Shown: positions 47,266-59,000 of the stretch, one piece after another
Layout of the letters: each line of letters opens with the position of its first letter
How positions within the stretch are numbered: position 1 is the first letter of the stretch
Origin: Axinella damicornis
Taxonomy: Eukaryota; Porifera; Demospongiae; Axinellida; Axinellidae
Assembly: GCA_963931865.1 (NCBI GenBank)
Contig: OZ007510.1
Location: forward strand, 13,354,471-13,418,470
DNA length: 64,000 nucleotides
Direction: 5' to 3'
Position numbers and translations under genes: made by a program
Notes under the pieces: generated by a model
Databases searched by the model: none
Told to the model about the DNA's origin: nothing
What the model saw: the letters and a program-made list of their open reading frames with translations, nothing else

Positions 47266-50200
47266 TTAAAAGTTAGTTTCGTTCCACATTTGCAAGACCT
47301 ATTGTGAAAGAGGACTGTGATCATGACTTAACCCTTTAACCACCGAATTCTTCCCACCAAGACAACACATTTTCATGCATTCAGCGCACACCACTTTCGT
47401 AGGTACTCCTCTCCCACAGCATTCGCTCCTCAGCGGCCAAACTTGGTGGGGCCCGCACACATGGAGAGACCTCTCTGGCAATACCGTTAATGATATTCAT
47501 GACCCCCCACAAGCCCAGCAATCAGAGGTCAAAGGTGGATGTCAGCCGGATTTTCGCCCAGCATTTCCCTAAACTTGGGCCAGATCTGACTGATGGCACA
47601 CCTTACACCACCAATTTGCAGGTTTTCTTGAGGCCCTGGGTGGGGTCTATGAATATCATTAGAATCAAAAATTCTCGGGTCAATGAATCTCATTAAAATC
47701 AAAAGACGCCAACGACAGCCCGAAGGGGGGGCTGCCGCCCCCCCCTTCGAAACCCCCCCGCTTGTACGTTTAGTGGGGGAGGCGCGCCGAAATCTGACCA
47801 AATTTTTGAGTTCGTGCCTTAAAGTCGTCCCTAGGCCCTCTGAAGACTTTTTGGTCTCTTTTTGGACTGGCGAGAAGCCCTACAAGTGCATAGGGTCTAA
47901 ATGACGCATTTATGCGTCAATAGGGCTTAAAGGGTTAATCAGATTTGTGGTTTACATGTATCGACCTTACCTGAGCACTCGTTGGACGCTTGCTAAACTT
48001 GGTGATAGCACTTGTGATCACTCTGAGAAAAATCAATAGGAGGTATGGGGGAATTTCTTCAGCTCTGCGGTCCTTCATTGTTGCAAAGATGGATGCGGAC
48101 CCAAACTTGTCTTCCATGTGCTCTGTCTGTAATGCAGAATGAACCATGCATGGAGAACATAATATTATGCCAAGAATTTATATTACAAAAACTTACAAGC
48201 TTCCTGTCTTGTCTTTCTGCAGAATACGCTTTAAGACCGGTAAAGCACTCCAAGGCAACCTAATTAAATGGCAGCCACATAAAACTGTATGCAGAACAAA
48301 TCCATAATATTTACTTACCACTCCATAAGAATACACATCAGCTTTTGGAGAGATCTGCCCATGTGCCACTTCTGGAGCATAATAGCCCTCAGTTCTGGCA
48401 AATGCAGGTGCTGTTACAACAGTGCGACCCAGCTTGCACTCCGGGATTTGGTAGGCAAAACCGAAATCTCCCAACTTGGCATTCAGGTGATTATCAAGCA
48501 GGATGTTTGCTCTGCAAAAATACACTTGTAGTAAAGGTACTTGTGTAGCTACATGATGAGGCACATGCCATGTACTTACGACTTGATGTCTTGGTGTATC
48601 AGGGGTGGGGTGTTTTGGTGCAGCCAGGACAAGCCTCTGCACGAGTCCTTCAGGATCTTTCCCCTCTGGTTCCAGGTCAGTGGTTGCCGCTTCTGCAGTT
48701 AATGAACGTAGCTAGTGTATACAATGCTTCGATGCATGGTGTTGTGTTTAACTTACACATACCTTGTCATGAATGTGCTCTTTTAAACTGCCTTGCTCCA
48801 TATACTCAAAGAGCAGCATCGGCGGACTAACACAATATCCCATGAGGTCTACCACATTCTTGTGCCTGTACCTGAACATTCCGGCAATCATATATACATG
48901 CATTGTCACATAGAATGATGAAGCATACATAAATATTTACTTTGTCAAGGCAGTGATTTCAGACTTGAGCTGCACTGCACCTTCCTATAAGTGCAAAATG
49001 CATGCATGTTGACTGCAAGGCAATAGCTAACCGTTGCTAGCACATATTAACTTACCTCGGTCAACACTTTGATAGCAGCTTTGGTACCCCTAATGAGACC
49101 CCAGTACACTCTCCCAAATCCACCTTCCCCAATGACATGGTTGAGTGAGAAGTCTCCAGTAGACCGTTTCAGTTCACTGATGTCAAACTCAAGCACAGGG
49201 GTGACATCTGAATGTCAATGCATGCATGCAAATGCACTAATATTATGTGTGAGCAGGCATGCATTCATTGCTTCAACATCAAGGTAAATAAATACCTTGG
49301 CTGCTAAAGCCTTGCACTTGCAGAGACAATGGTGAACTCTCCTTTCTTGCAGATGTACTTGTAGGAAGCAACTGTGGCCTAGTGCTGGTCGAAGTGATAT
49401 TGGGCATGTCTGTGTGTTAAAAATCAATAATTACTTTTTGATGTGTTTAGTTTCCTGAGACAAAACATGCCTTCAGAACATAGTAGAAGTGGGAGATCAG
49501 GACCTTTGAAAGAAAATTAAGGAACCTCAATTTCACAATACTCATAATATTTACAACTAATATTCTTACTTGGTGTCACTTCCAATACCATTACCGCTGA
49601 ACAAATACTCTCTTCTCCACTCGTGATCCTGCACTGGTACAGCCCAACCTCATCAACATAAACCACAGGGGCCGAGGGGAAATGGGATACGGTACCCAGC
49701 TTCTCCCACTCGTAGGTTGAAATTGGATGATGTGACGAGACACACAACAGTGTCACAGACTGCTGAAGGCTGACTACATTTATGGCCGTCTTGCTCTGGT
49801 AAAGTATACTCAGTCCAGCTGTGAAGTGATAAGATTTAATGACAGTAGCTGATCAACACACAGTCCGAAAGCATACACCTCACCTTCTTCAGCTGTGATC
49901 ACTGCAACTGTTGACCGCGAATCTTCACGGAATGGAGCCATCAGTATTTCTCCCCCTGTTAATTCGACAGATGTTATGAGGGTTATGACAAATATTTGCT
50001 TCTTACTTACCTACTTCCACATAGCATACAGCATAGCCTTCTGATTCTGGCTGAAATGGACCCATTGCTTTCAACTGCCGCCCTCCCTTGCACCAAACTT
50101 CCTCTCTGGTTAACTGATTACGTCCCTCAAATTCCCTTGTTCCAGCAGTAGACACAGGAAGATACTTCACTACAACTGTTAACCCTTGAAAAAAAATTCA

Positions 50201-51428
50201 AGATTCAAGTTAAGTACAATACTATTAGCTGAGGCCTGCATACCCTTCTTTGGAGGAGCACTGGCACCCTTCAATTCCGTTGCAGTTCTCCTTGCTGCAT
50301 GCAGAAAAATATCTCCAATAGCCGGATGCAAATAGTCACGCTAATAGAATAATAGCAACTAGTGTTCATACACAGGTATGCTTTCTTCTGCTGTGAGGGC
50401 AGGGCTGAACCAATTCCAGAGTCCTTAGGCACAATAGATTGTGTGCCCCTGTCACCATTATCAGTCTATATACAAGAAACCAACAATCATTCAAATCAAT
50501 GAATATGCAAGAAGAAACCAATTCAAATTATGAATGAACATGCATGCACATTTGACACTCACTTCAGATAAGTCACTAGAATCCGATTGTGGCTCCTTTT
50601 CTGTCACCATTCCTACTCCTATTTTTACACGTGATGGAGACTTCTTCAGAAGTAGCTGCAAGTAGTTTCCTAGGGACCATGGCCTCTTGAAGCCCCCAGT
50701 ACCCGGAATGTCATCACTGCAAATGATCGCCCCATTCATCTTGAATAACTTCAACACCACGGTTTCCCCTACATCTCCTGCAGCTGGCAGCAGCTTTGTT
50801 GCACTGGCGGCTTTTTCAGCCAGTGACTGATAGCTGGCCCCTCGCTCCACAGCTATCTCAAGGTAAGTGGAATGGCGGACAAACAGTCCTGCATTCGTTC
50901 TTCTCATGGCACACACGGTGATCTGCATGCATGAATAATAAAGATGAGCTGGCCACACTTTATAATCCTATAATAATTGTACATGCACATGGCACCTCTT
51001 TCCAACTAAGAACATGCCCATACTGTAATAAGGTCATCCTTAGTAGACCTGTGCCCACGCCCACGATCCTTAGGCCTGCGCCCAGCTGCAGGAGAGCACT
51101 GGCTGGAGACTACAGGGGGATTCTTCAGAGCTTTGCTAAGCTTTGCAGCTTTTTGAAACAATTCTGTTGGTCAATTAAACAAATATAACGTTACACGCAC
51201 GGAGTTATGGCATAACCATTGTAAAAACGTACCGCGTGAACGTTTGCTTGATGATGCGGCTGCAGTCGCTTCTGGGTTCTTTTCCCTGGGACGCGAACTT
51301 CTTTGTGGGGGTGGTGGGGATGGCGAGCTGCTCTCACGCTCAGACTCCTCCTCATTTGCAAGCTTCAGGATATCATCTGCCTTGCTGCGAAGACTTTGAG
51401 AGAGTTTTATCAGCTTTCTCTTGGCCAT
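47266..51428 (-). CDS. Pelle/IRAK-like protein kinase with Ig-like domain, 18 exons
   Basis: Exons, 5' to 3': 51428-51233, 51163-51024, 50922-50563, 50465-50372, 50294-50244, 50184-50011, 49955-49884, 49818-49570, 49503-49471, 49409-49296, 49207-49056, 48984-48941, 48871-48763, 48692-48580, 48511-48319, 48259-48197, 48126-47971, 47298-47266. They total 2346 nt: 781 codons plus TAA. Introns are 55-101 nt, except the last (672 nt, holding a transposon); one uses a GC donor (49470). Residues 1-112 are basic and low-complexity. 113-232 is an unrecognised globular unit. 363-445 is Ig-like (Cys388, Trp400, Cys425 in GLYQC). The kinase spans about 505-775: GEGGFGRV, Lys541 in AAIK, HQDIKSANILL (Asp631), DFG 649-651, APE, and RPT near the end. 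All catalytic residues are present. No signal peptide, transmembrane segment or death domain seen, so probably an intracellular Ser/Thr kinase; substrate unknown. The gene lies wholly inside the transposon. Confidence 0.85.
47332..47934. mobile_element. TTAA-flanked TIR element (family 1, copy B) in last kinase intron
   Basis: TTAA at 47328-47331 and 47935-47938; ends CCCTTTAACC and GGGCTTAAAGGG, with a TGACGCAT-TTATGCGTCA hairpin near the right end. Near-identical inverse of 19118-19719. Removing it with one TTAA leaves a 65-nt intron, matching the other introns, so the insertion is confined to the intron and need not disrupt the kinase protein. Confidence 0.9.
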
Positions 51429-51521
51429 GGCTGCGCCGCACTATTGCTAAATAAAACACGTGGCTACTAGTATAATGACCATGCGGCCAATGACGTCATG
51501 TTAGCGTGGACCGAAAGGTTC
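51429..51521 (-). promoter_or_regulatory. Kinase 5' flank with CRE, CCAAT and E-box motifs
   Basis: Immediately upstream of the kinase ATG (minus strand). Holds CACGTG at 51457-51462, CCAAT at 51487-51491, and the palindromic CRE-like TGACGTCA at 51491-51498, all within 75 bp of the ATG. It lies between the gene and the right satD array. The same segment is repeated at 52431-52524. Promoter function is inferred from position and motif density. Confidence 0.55.
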
Positions 51522-51892
51522 GACATGGTTCGGGTACTGCCGACATACATCGGGTACTGGCCGACATGCATCGGGTACTGGCCGACATGCATCGGGTACT
51601 GGCCGACATACATCGGGTACTGGCCGACATGCATCGGGTACTGGCCGACATGCATCGGGTACTGGCCGACATGCATCGGGTACTGGCCGACATACATCGG
51701 GTACTGGCCGACATGCATCGGGTACTGGCCGACATGCATCGGGTACTGGCCGACATGCATCGGGTACTGGCCGACATGCATCGGGTACTGGCCGACATGC
51801 ATCGGGTACTGGCCGACATACATCGGGTACTGGCCGACATACATCGGGTACTGGCCGACATACATCGGGTACTGGCCGACATACATCGGGTA
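51522..51892 (-). repeat. satD array, inner right arm (about 17 units)
   Basis: 21-bp satD repeat in inverse orientation (CATCGGGTACTGGCCGACAT), ending at the internal terminus 51890-51937. Units here are almost uniform, with only TACAT/TGCAT alternation, unlike the mixed units of the left arm. Confidence 0.9.
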
Positions 51893-51937
51893 TCGGGCGT
51901 CGGGCGCCCGCTTCGGGTTTCCCCTATCGGCCACCAT
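51890..51937 (-). repeat. Internal copy of the transposon terminus (right-facing)
   Basis: Inverse of the left TIR, ending CCCCTATCGGCCACCATA at 51937. With 44298 it would delimit a complete 7.6-kb element, but the flanks here (CTGGTC) do not match CAGACA. Confidence 0.9.
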
Positions 51938-52052
51938 ACTGGTCTGCTAAATCTTTCTGGAAACCTAGGCCATAGATAATATAGCTATACTATCTATGCC
52001 TAGCCTAGGCGCAACGCCATAGCTTAGGCCATGGCGCCAGCGCATACGTGCG
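51938..52052. other. 115-bp palindromic spacer between internal termini
   Basis: Unique DNA between the two inward copies of the terminus. It has its own dyad: CCTAGGCCATAGATA and TATCTATGCCTAGCCTAGG around ATATAGCTATAC, then GCCATAGCTTAGGCCATGGC. It may be former target DNA between two neighbouring insertions. Confidence 0.6.
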
Positions 52053-52111
52053 TATGGTGGCCGATAGGGGATTCTAAGGGGAAACCCGAAGCGGGCGCCC
52101 GACGCCCGATA

Positions 52112-52367
52112 CCCGATGCATGTCGGCCAGTACCCGATGTATGTCGGCCAGTACCCGATGCATGTCGGCCAGTACGCGAACCATGTCGGCAAGTACCCGA
52201 ACCTTGTCGCCGGTACCCGACCCATGTCGGCCAGTACCCGAACCATGTCGGCCAGTACCCGAACCGTGTCGGCTGTACCCGAACCGTGTCGGCCAGTACC
52301 CGAACCTTGTCGGCAAGTACCCGAACCTTGTCGGCAGTACCCGAACCATGTCGGCCAGTACCCGAAT
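52112..52367 (+). repeat. satD array, left arm of the derivative (about 12 units)
   Basis: 21-bp satD units, mostly the ACCAT/ACCGT/ACCTT subtypes, with some 20-bp units (GTCGGCAGTACC). They are more heterogeneous than in the inner right arm. Confidence 0.9.
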
Positions 52368-52426
52368 TGTCAGCCGGCTGGCGCACTGCGCCTGTGGTTT
52401 TCGAGATTGCTACATGTGCTAGCTAG

Positions 52427-52524
52427 CCATGGCTGCGCCGCACTATTGCTAAATAAAACACGTGGCTACTAGTATAATGACCATGCGGCCAATGACGTCA
52501 TGTTAGCGTGGACCAAAAGGTTCG
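52427..52524 (-). promoter_or_regulatory. Second copy of the kinase 5' flank
   Basis: Matches 51424-51521 almost base for base, offset by 1002-1003 bp, including CACGTG, CCAAT and TGACGTCA (52493-52500). After ATGGC it continues into the GCTA run instead of the kinase, so it drives no recognisable gene. Confidence 0.8.
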
Positions 52525-53040
52525 GGTGCTACCGACAAGGTTCGGGTACTGCCGACATGGTTCGCCCCGACATGGTTCGGGTACTGCCGACATGGTTCGG
52601 GTACTGGCCGACAAGGGTCGGGTACTGGCCGACACGGTTCGGGTATAGCCGACAAGGTTCGGGTACTGCCGACATGGTTCGGGTACTGGCCCCGGGTACT
52701 GCCGACATGGTTCGGGTACTGGCCGACATGGTTCGGGTACCGGCGACAAGGTTCGGGTACTGGCCGACATGCATTGGGTACTGGCCGACATGCATCGGGT
52801 ACTGGCCGACATGCATCGGGTACTGGCCGACATGCATCGGGTACTGGCCGACATGGTTCGGGTATAGCCGACAAGGTTCGGGTACTGCCGACATGGTTCG
52901 GGTACTGGCCCCCGGGTACTGCCGACATGGTTCGGGTACTGGCCGACATGGTTCGGGTACCGGCGACAAGGTTCGGGTACTGGCCGACATGCATTGGGTA
53001 CTGGCCGACATGCATCGGGTACTGGCTGACATGCATCGGG
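52525..53040 (-). repeat. satD array, outer right arm (about 24 units)
   Basis: Inverse satD units of mixed subtype, with truncated units (GTACTGGCCCCGGGTACTGCC near 52684 and again near 52905). A roughly 220-bp block is repeated (52680-52790 resembles 52895-53010). Adjoins the outer right TIR. Confidence 0.9.
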
Positions 53041-53088
53041 TATCGGGCGTCGGGCGCCCGCTTCGGGTTTCCCCTATCGGCCACCATA
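53041..53088 (-). repeat. Right terminal inverted repeat (48 bp)
   Basis: Exact inverse of 44298-44345, ending CGGCCACCATA, immediately followed by the CAGACA duplication at 53089-53094. Confidence 0.95.
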
Positions 53089-56000
53089 CAGACACGATAC
53101 TCAGACGCGGAGACACAGTCCTCAGACGCGTAGACACGGTACTCAGACGCGGAGACACGGTACTCAGACGCGGAGACACGGTACTCAGACGCGGAGACAC
53201 GGTACTCAGACGCGGAGACACGGTACTCAGACGCGGAGACACGGTACTCAGACGCGGAGACACGGTACTCAGACACGGAGACACGGTACTCAGACGCGGA
53301 GACACGGTACTCAGACGCGGAGACACGGTACTCAGACGCGGAGACACGGTACTCAGACGCGGAGACACCGTACTCAGACGCGGAGACAAGGTACTCAGAC
53401 GCGGAGACACAGTACTAAGACGCGGAGACTCAGTACTCAGACGCGGAGACACAGTACTCAGACGCGGAGACACAGTACTCAGACGCGGAGACACAGTACT
53501 CAGAAGCGGAGACACAATACCCAGAGCGGAGAAAAAGTACTCAGACGCGGAGACACAGTACTCAGACGCGGAGACACAGTACTCAGACGCGGAAACACAG
53601 GACTCAGACGCGGAGACACAGTACTCAGACGCGGAGACACGGAACTCAGACGCTGAGACACAGTAATTAGACGCGGAGACACAGTACTCAGACGCGGAGA
53701 CACAGTACTCAGACGCGGAAACACAGTACTCAGACACGGAGACACAGTACTCAGACGCGGAGACACAGTACTAAAACGCGGAGACACAGTACTCAGACGC
53801 GGAGACACAGTACTCAGACGCAAAGGACAGTACTCACACGCGGAGACAGTACTCAGACGCAAAGATAAAGTACTCTGACGCGCAGACACGATACTCAGAC
53901 GCGGAGACACGGTCCTCAGACGCGTAGACACGGTACTCAGACGCGGAGACACGGTACTCAGACGCGGAGACACGGTACTCAGACGCGGAGACACGGTACT
54001 CAGACGCGGAGACACGGTACTCAGACGCGGAGACACGGTACTCAGACGCGGAGACACGGTACTCAGACACGGAGACACGGTACTCAGACGCGGAGACACG
54101 GTACTCAGACGCGGAGACACCGTACTCAGACGCGGAGACACAGTACTCAGACGCGGAGACACCGTACTCAGACGCGGAGACACAGTACTCAGACGCAAAG
54201 ACACAGTACTAAGACGCGGAGACTCAGTACTCAGACGCGGAGACACAGTACTCAGACGCGGAGACACAGTACTCAGACGCGGAGACACAGTACTCAGAAG
54301 CGGAGACACAATACCCAGAGCGGAGACACAGTACTCAGACGCGGAGACACAGTACTCAGACGCGGAGACACAGTACTCAGACGCGGAAACACAGGACTCA
54401 GACGCGGAGACACAGTACTCAGACGCGGAGACACGGAACTCAGACGCTGAGACACAGTAATTAGACGCGGAGACACAGTACTCAGACGCGGAGACACAGT
54501 ACTCAGACGCGGAGACACAGTACTCAGACACGGAGACACAGTACTCAGACGCGGAGACACAGTACTAAAACGCGGAGACACAGTACTCAGACGCGGAGAC
54601 ACAGTACTCAGACGCGGAGGCACAGTACTCAGACGCGGAGACACTGTACTCAGACGCAAAGACACAGTACTCAGACGCGGAGACACAGTACTCAGACCAA
54701 AAGGACAGTACTCAGACGCAAAGGACAGTACTCAGACGCGGAGACACAGTACTCAGACGCGGAGACAAAGTACTCTGACGCGCAGACACAATACTCAGAC
54801 GCGGAGACACAGTACTCAGACGCGGAGACAAAGTTCTCTGACGCGCAGACACGGTACTCAGACGCGGAGACACGGTCTTCAAACGCGTAGACAACGTACT
54901 CAGACGCGGAGACAGTACTCAGACGCGGAAACACAGTACTCAGACGCGGAGACACGGTACTCAGACGCGGAGACACGGTACTCAGACGCGGAGACACAGT
55001 ACTCAGACGCGGAGACACAGTACTCAGACGCGGAGACACAGTACTCAGAAGCGGAGACACAATACCCAGAGCGGAGACACAGTACTCAGACGCGGAGACA
55101 CAGTACTCAGACGCGGAGACACAGTACTCAGACGCGGAAACACAGGACTCAGACGCGGAGACACAGTACTCAGACGCGGAGACACGGAACTCAGACGCTG
55201 AGACACAGTAATTAGACGCGGAGACACAGTACTCAGACGCGGAGACACAGTACTCAGACGCGGAGACACAGTACTCAGACACGGAGACACAGTACTCAGA
55301 CGCGGAGACACAGTACTAAAACGCGGAGACACAGTACTCAGACGCGGAGACACAGTACTCAGACGCTGAGGCACAGTACTCAGACGCGGAGACACTGTAC
55401 TCAGACGCAAAGACACAGTACTCAGACGCGGAGACACAGTACTTAGACGCAAAGGACAGTACTCAGACGCAAAGGACAGTACTCAGACGCGGAGACACAG
55501 TACTCAGACGCGGAGACAAAGTACTCTGACGCGCAGACACGGTACTCAGACGCGGAGACACAGTACTCAGACGCGGAGACAAAGTTCTCTGACGCGCAGA
55601 CACGGTACTCAGACGCGGAGACACGGTCCTCAAACGCGTAGACACGGTACTCAGACGCGGAAACAGTACTCAGACGCGGAGACACAGTACTCAGACGCGG
55701 AGACACGGTACTCAGACGCGGAGACACGGTACTCAGACGCGGAGATACGGTACTCAGGCGCGGAGACACGGTAATCAGACGCGGAGACACGGTACTCAGA
55801 CGCGGAGACACGGTACTCAGACGCGGAGACACGGTACTCAGACGCGGAGACACAGTACTCAGACGCGGAGACACGGTACTCAGACGCGGAGACACAGTAT
55901 TCAGACGTGGAGACACGGTACTCATACGCGGAGACACGGTACTCAAACGCGGAGACACAGTACTCAGACGCGGAGACAAAGTACTCTGACGCGCAGACCC

Positions 56001-59000
56001 GATACTCAGACGCGGAGACACGGTCCTCAGACGCGTAGACACGGTACTCAGACGCGGAGACACGGTACTCAGACGCGGAGACACGGTACTTTGACGCGGA
56101 GACACGGTACTCAGACGCGGAGACACGGTACTCAGACGCGGAGACACGGTACTCAGACGCGGAGACACGGTACTCAGACACGGAGACACGGTACTCAGAC
56201 GTGGAGACACGGTACTCAGACGCGGAGACACGGTACTCAGACGCGGAGACACGGTACTCAGACGCGGAGACACCGTACTCAGACGCGGAGACACAGTACT
56301 CAGACGCCGAGACACAGTACTAAGACGCGGAGACTCAGTACTCAGACGCGGAGACACAGTACTCACACGCGGAGACACAGTACTCAGACGCGGAGACACA
56401 GTACTCAGACGCGGAGACACCGTCCTCTGACGCGGAGACACAGTACTCAGACGCGGAGGCACAGTACTCAGACGCGGAGACACTGTACTCAGACGCGGAG
56501 ACAAAGTACTCTGACGCGCAGACACGATACTCAGACGCGGAGACACGGTCCTCAGACGCGTAGACACGGTACTAAGACGCGGAGACACGGTACTCAGACG
56601 CGGAGACACGGTACTGAGACGCGGAGACACGGTACTCAGACGCGGAGACACCGTACTCAGACGCGGAGACACAGTACTCAGACGCGGAGACACAGTACTA
56701 AGACGCGGAGACTCAGTACTCAGACGCGGAGACACAGTACTCAGACGCGGAGACACAGTACTCAGACGCGAAGACACAGTACTCAGAAGCGGAGACACAA
56801 TACCCAGAGCGGAGAAAAAGTACTCAGACGCGGAGACACAGTACTCAGACGCGGAGACACAGTACTCAGACGCGGAAACACAGGACTCAGACGCGGAGAC
56901 ACAGTACTCAGACGCGGAGACACGGAACTCAGACGCTGAGACACAGTAATTAGACGCGGAGACACAGTACTCAGACGCGGAGACACAGTACTCAGACGCG
57001 GAAACACAGTACTCAGACACGGAGACACAGTACTCAGACGCGGAGACACAGTACTAAAACGCGGAGACACAGTACTCAGACGCGGAGACACAGTACTCAG
57101 ACGCAAAGGACAGTACTCACACGCGGAGACACAGTACTCAGACGCGGAGATAAAGTACTCTGACGCGCAGACACGATACTCAGACGCGGAGACACGGTCC
57201 TCAGACGCGTAGACACGGTACTCAGACGCGGAGACACGGTACTCAGACGCAAAGACACGGTACTCAGACGCGGAAACACGGTACTCAGACGCGGAGACAC
57301 GGTACTCAGACGCGGAGACACGGTACTCAGACGCGGAGACACGGTACTCAGACACGGAGATACGGTACTCAGACGCGGAGACACGGTACTCAGACGCGGA
57401 GACAGGGTACTCAGACGCGGAGACACGGTACTCAGACGCGGAGACACGGTACTCAGAAGCGGAGACAGTACTCAGACGCGGAGACACAGTACTCAGACGC
57501 GGAGACACAGTACTCAGACGCGGAGACACAGTACTCAGACACGGAGACACAGTACTCAGACGCGGAGACACAGCACTCATACGCGGAGACACAGTACTCA
57601 GACGCAAAGACACAGTACTCAGATGCGGAGACACGGTACTCAAACGCGGAGACACGGTACTCAGATGCGGAGACACGGTACTCAGACGCGGAGACACGGT
57701 ACTCACACGCGGAGACACGGTACTCAGACGCGGAGACACAGTACTCAGACGCGGAGACACAGTATTGAGACGCGGAGACACAGTACTCAGACGCGGAGAC
57801 ACAGTACTCAGATGCGGAGACACAGTACTCAGACGCGGAGACACGGTACTCAAACGCGGAGACACGGTACTCAGACGCGGAGACAAGGTACTCAGACGCG
57901 GAGACCCGGTAATCAGACGCGGAGACACGGTACTCAGACGCGGAGACACGGTACTCAGAAGCGGAGACAGTACTCAGACGTGGAGACACAGTACTCAGAC
58001 GCGGAGACACAGTACTCAGACGCGGAGACACAGTACTCAGATGCGGAGACACAGTACTCAAACGCGGAGACACAGTACTCAGACGCGGAGACACAGTACT
58101 CATACGCGGAGACACGGTACTCAGACGCGGACACACAGTAATCAGATGCGGAGACACCGTACTCAGACGCGGTGACTCAGTACTCAGACACAGTACTCAG
58201 ACGCGGCTACACAGTACTCAGACGCAGAGACACAGTACTCAGACGCGGAGACACAGTACTCAAACGCGGAGACACAGTACTCAGACGCGGAATCACAGTA
58301 CTCAGACGCGAAGACACAGTACTCAGACGCGGAGACACAGTACTCAGACGCGGAGACACAGTACGGAGACGCGGAGACACAGTACTCAGACGCGGAAACA
58401 CGGTACTCAGACGCGGAGACACGGTACTCAGACGCGGAGACACGGTACTCAGACGCAAAGACACGGTACTCAGACGCGGAGACACGGTACTCAGACGTGG
58501 AGACACAATACTCAGACGCGGAGACACGGTACTCAGACGCGGAGACACGGTACTCAGACACGGAGACACGGTACTCAGACGCGGAGACACGGTACTCAGA
58601 CGTGGAGACACGGAACTGAGACGCGAAGACACGGTACTCAGACACGGAGACACGGTACTCAGAAGCGGAGACAGTACTCAGACGCGGAGACACAGTACTC
58701 AGACGCGGAGACACAGTACTCAGACACGGAGACACAGTACTCAGACGCGGATACACAGTACTCAGACGCGGAGACACGGTACTCAAACGCGGAGACACGG
58801 TACTCAGATGCGGAGACACGGTACTCAGACGCGGAGACACGGTACTCACACGCGGAGACACGGTACTCAGACGCGGAGACACAGTACTCAGACGCGAAGA
58901 CACAGTATTGAGACGCGGAGACACAGTACTCAGACGCGGAGAAACAGTACTCAGACGCGGAGACACAGTACTCAGACGCGGAGACACGGTACTCAAACGC

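Larger units (their letters stand above)
44298..53088. mobile_element. 8.8-kb composite TIR transposon carrying integrase and kinase genes
   Basis: Bounded by identical 48-bp inverted repeats starting TATGGTGGCCGATAGGGG (44298-44345 and 53041-53088). The flanking satC is duplicated as CAGACA at 44292-44297 and 53089-53094. The empty site GACGCGCAGACACGATACTC occurs uninterrupted at about 53877 and 57165. Inside each end are arrays of the 21-bp satD repeat in inverted orientation. Between them are a DD40E integrase gene (45143-47053, +) and a kinase gene (47266-51428, -), convergent. Internal copies of the terminus end at 51937 and begin at 52053, so the block can be read as a full element (44298-51937) plus an internally deleted copy (52053-53088) joined by a 115-bp spacer. 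Only the outermost ends carry the target duplication. The 6-bp duplication and TAT...ATA termini may fit the IS3EU-type superfamily; that assignment is from memory. Confidence 0.85.
52053..53088. mobile_element. Internally deleted derivative of the transposon (1.04 kb)
   Basis: Starts with the TATGGTGGCC terminus at 52053 (with an 11-bp insertion) and ends with the same terminus at 53088. Its left part matches the left arm of the large element (satD, then TGTCAGCCGGCTGGCGCAC, then the GCTA run). At 52427 it jumps to the right arm, from the kinase ATG outward (kinase 5' flank, then inverse satD). Both genes are deleted. The breakpoint falls at the ATGGC of the kinase start with a small GC overlap, typical of internal deletions that create non-autonomous copies. 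Confidence 0.85.

Noticed and set aside
51424..52524. Simple tandem duplication of the kinase promoter
   Set aside because: Better explained as the right arm of an internally deleted transposon copy, because the surrounding satD and termini are also shared.
51498..53040. CRISPR-like arrangement of 21-bp repeats
   Set aside because: Units abut with no unique spacers, and the setting is a eukaryotic chromosome end; this is a tandem minisatellite.
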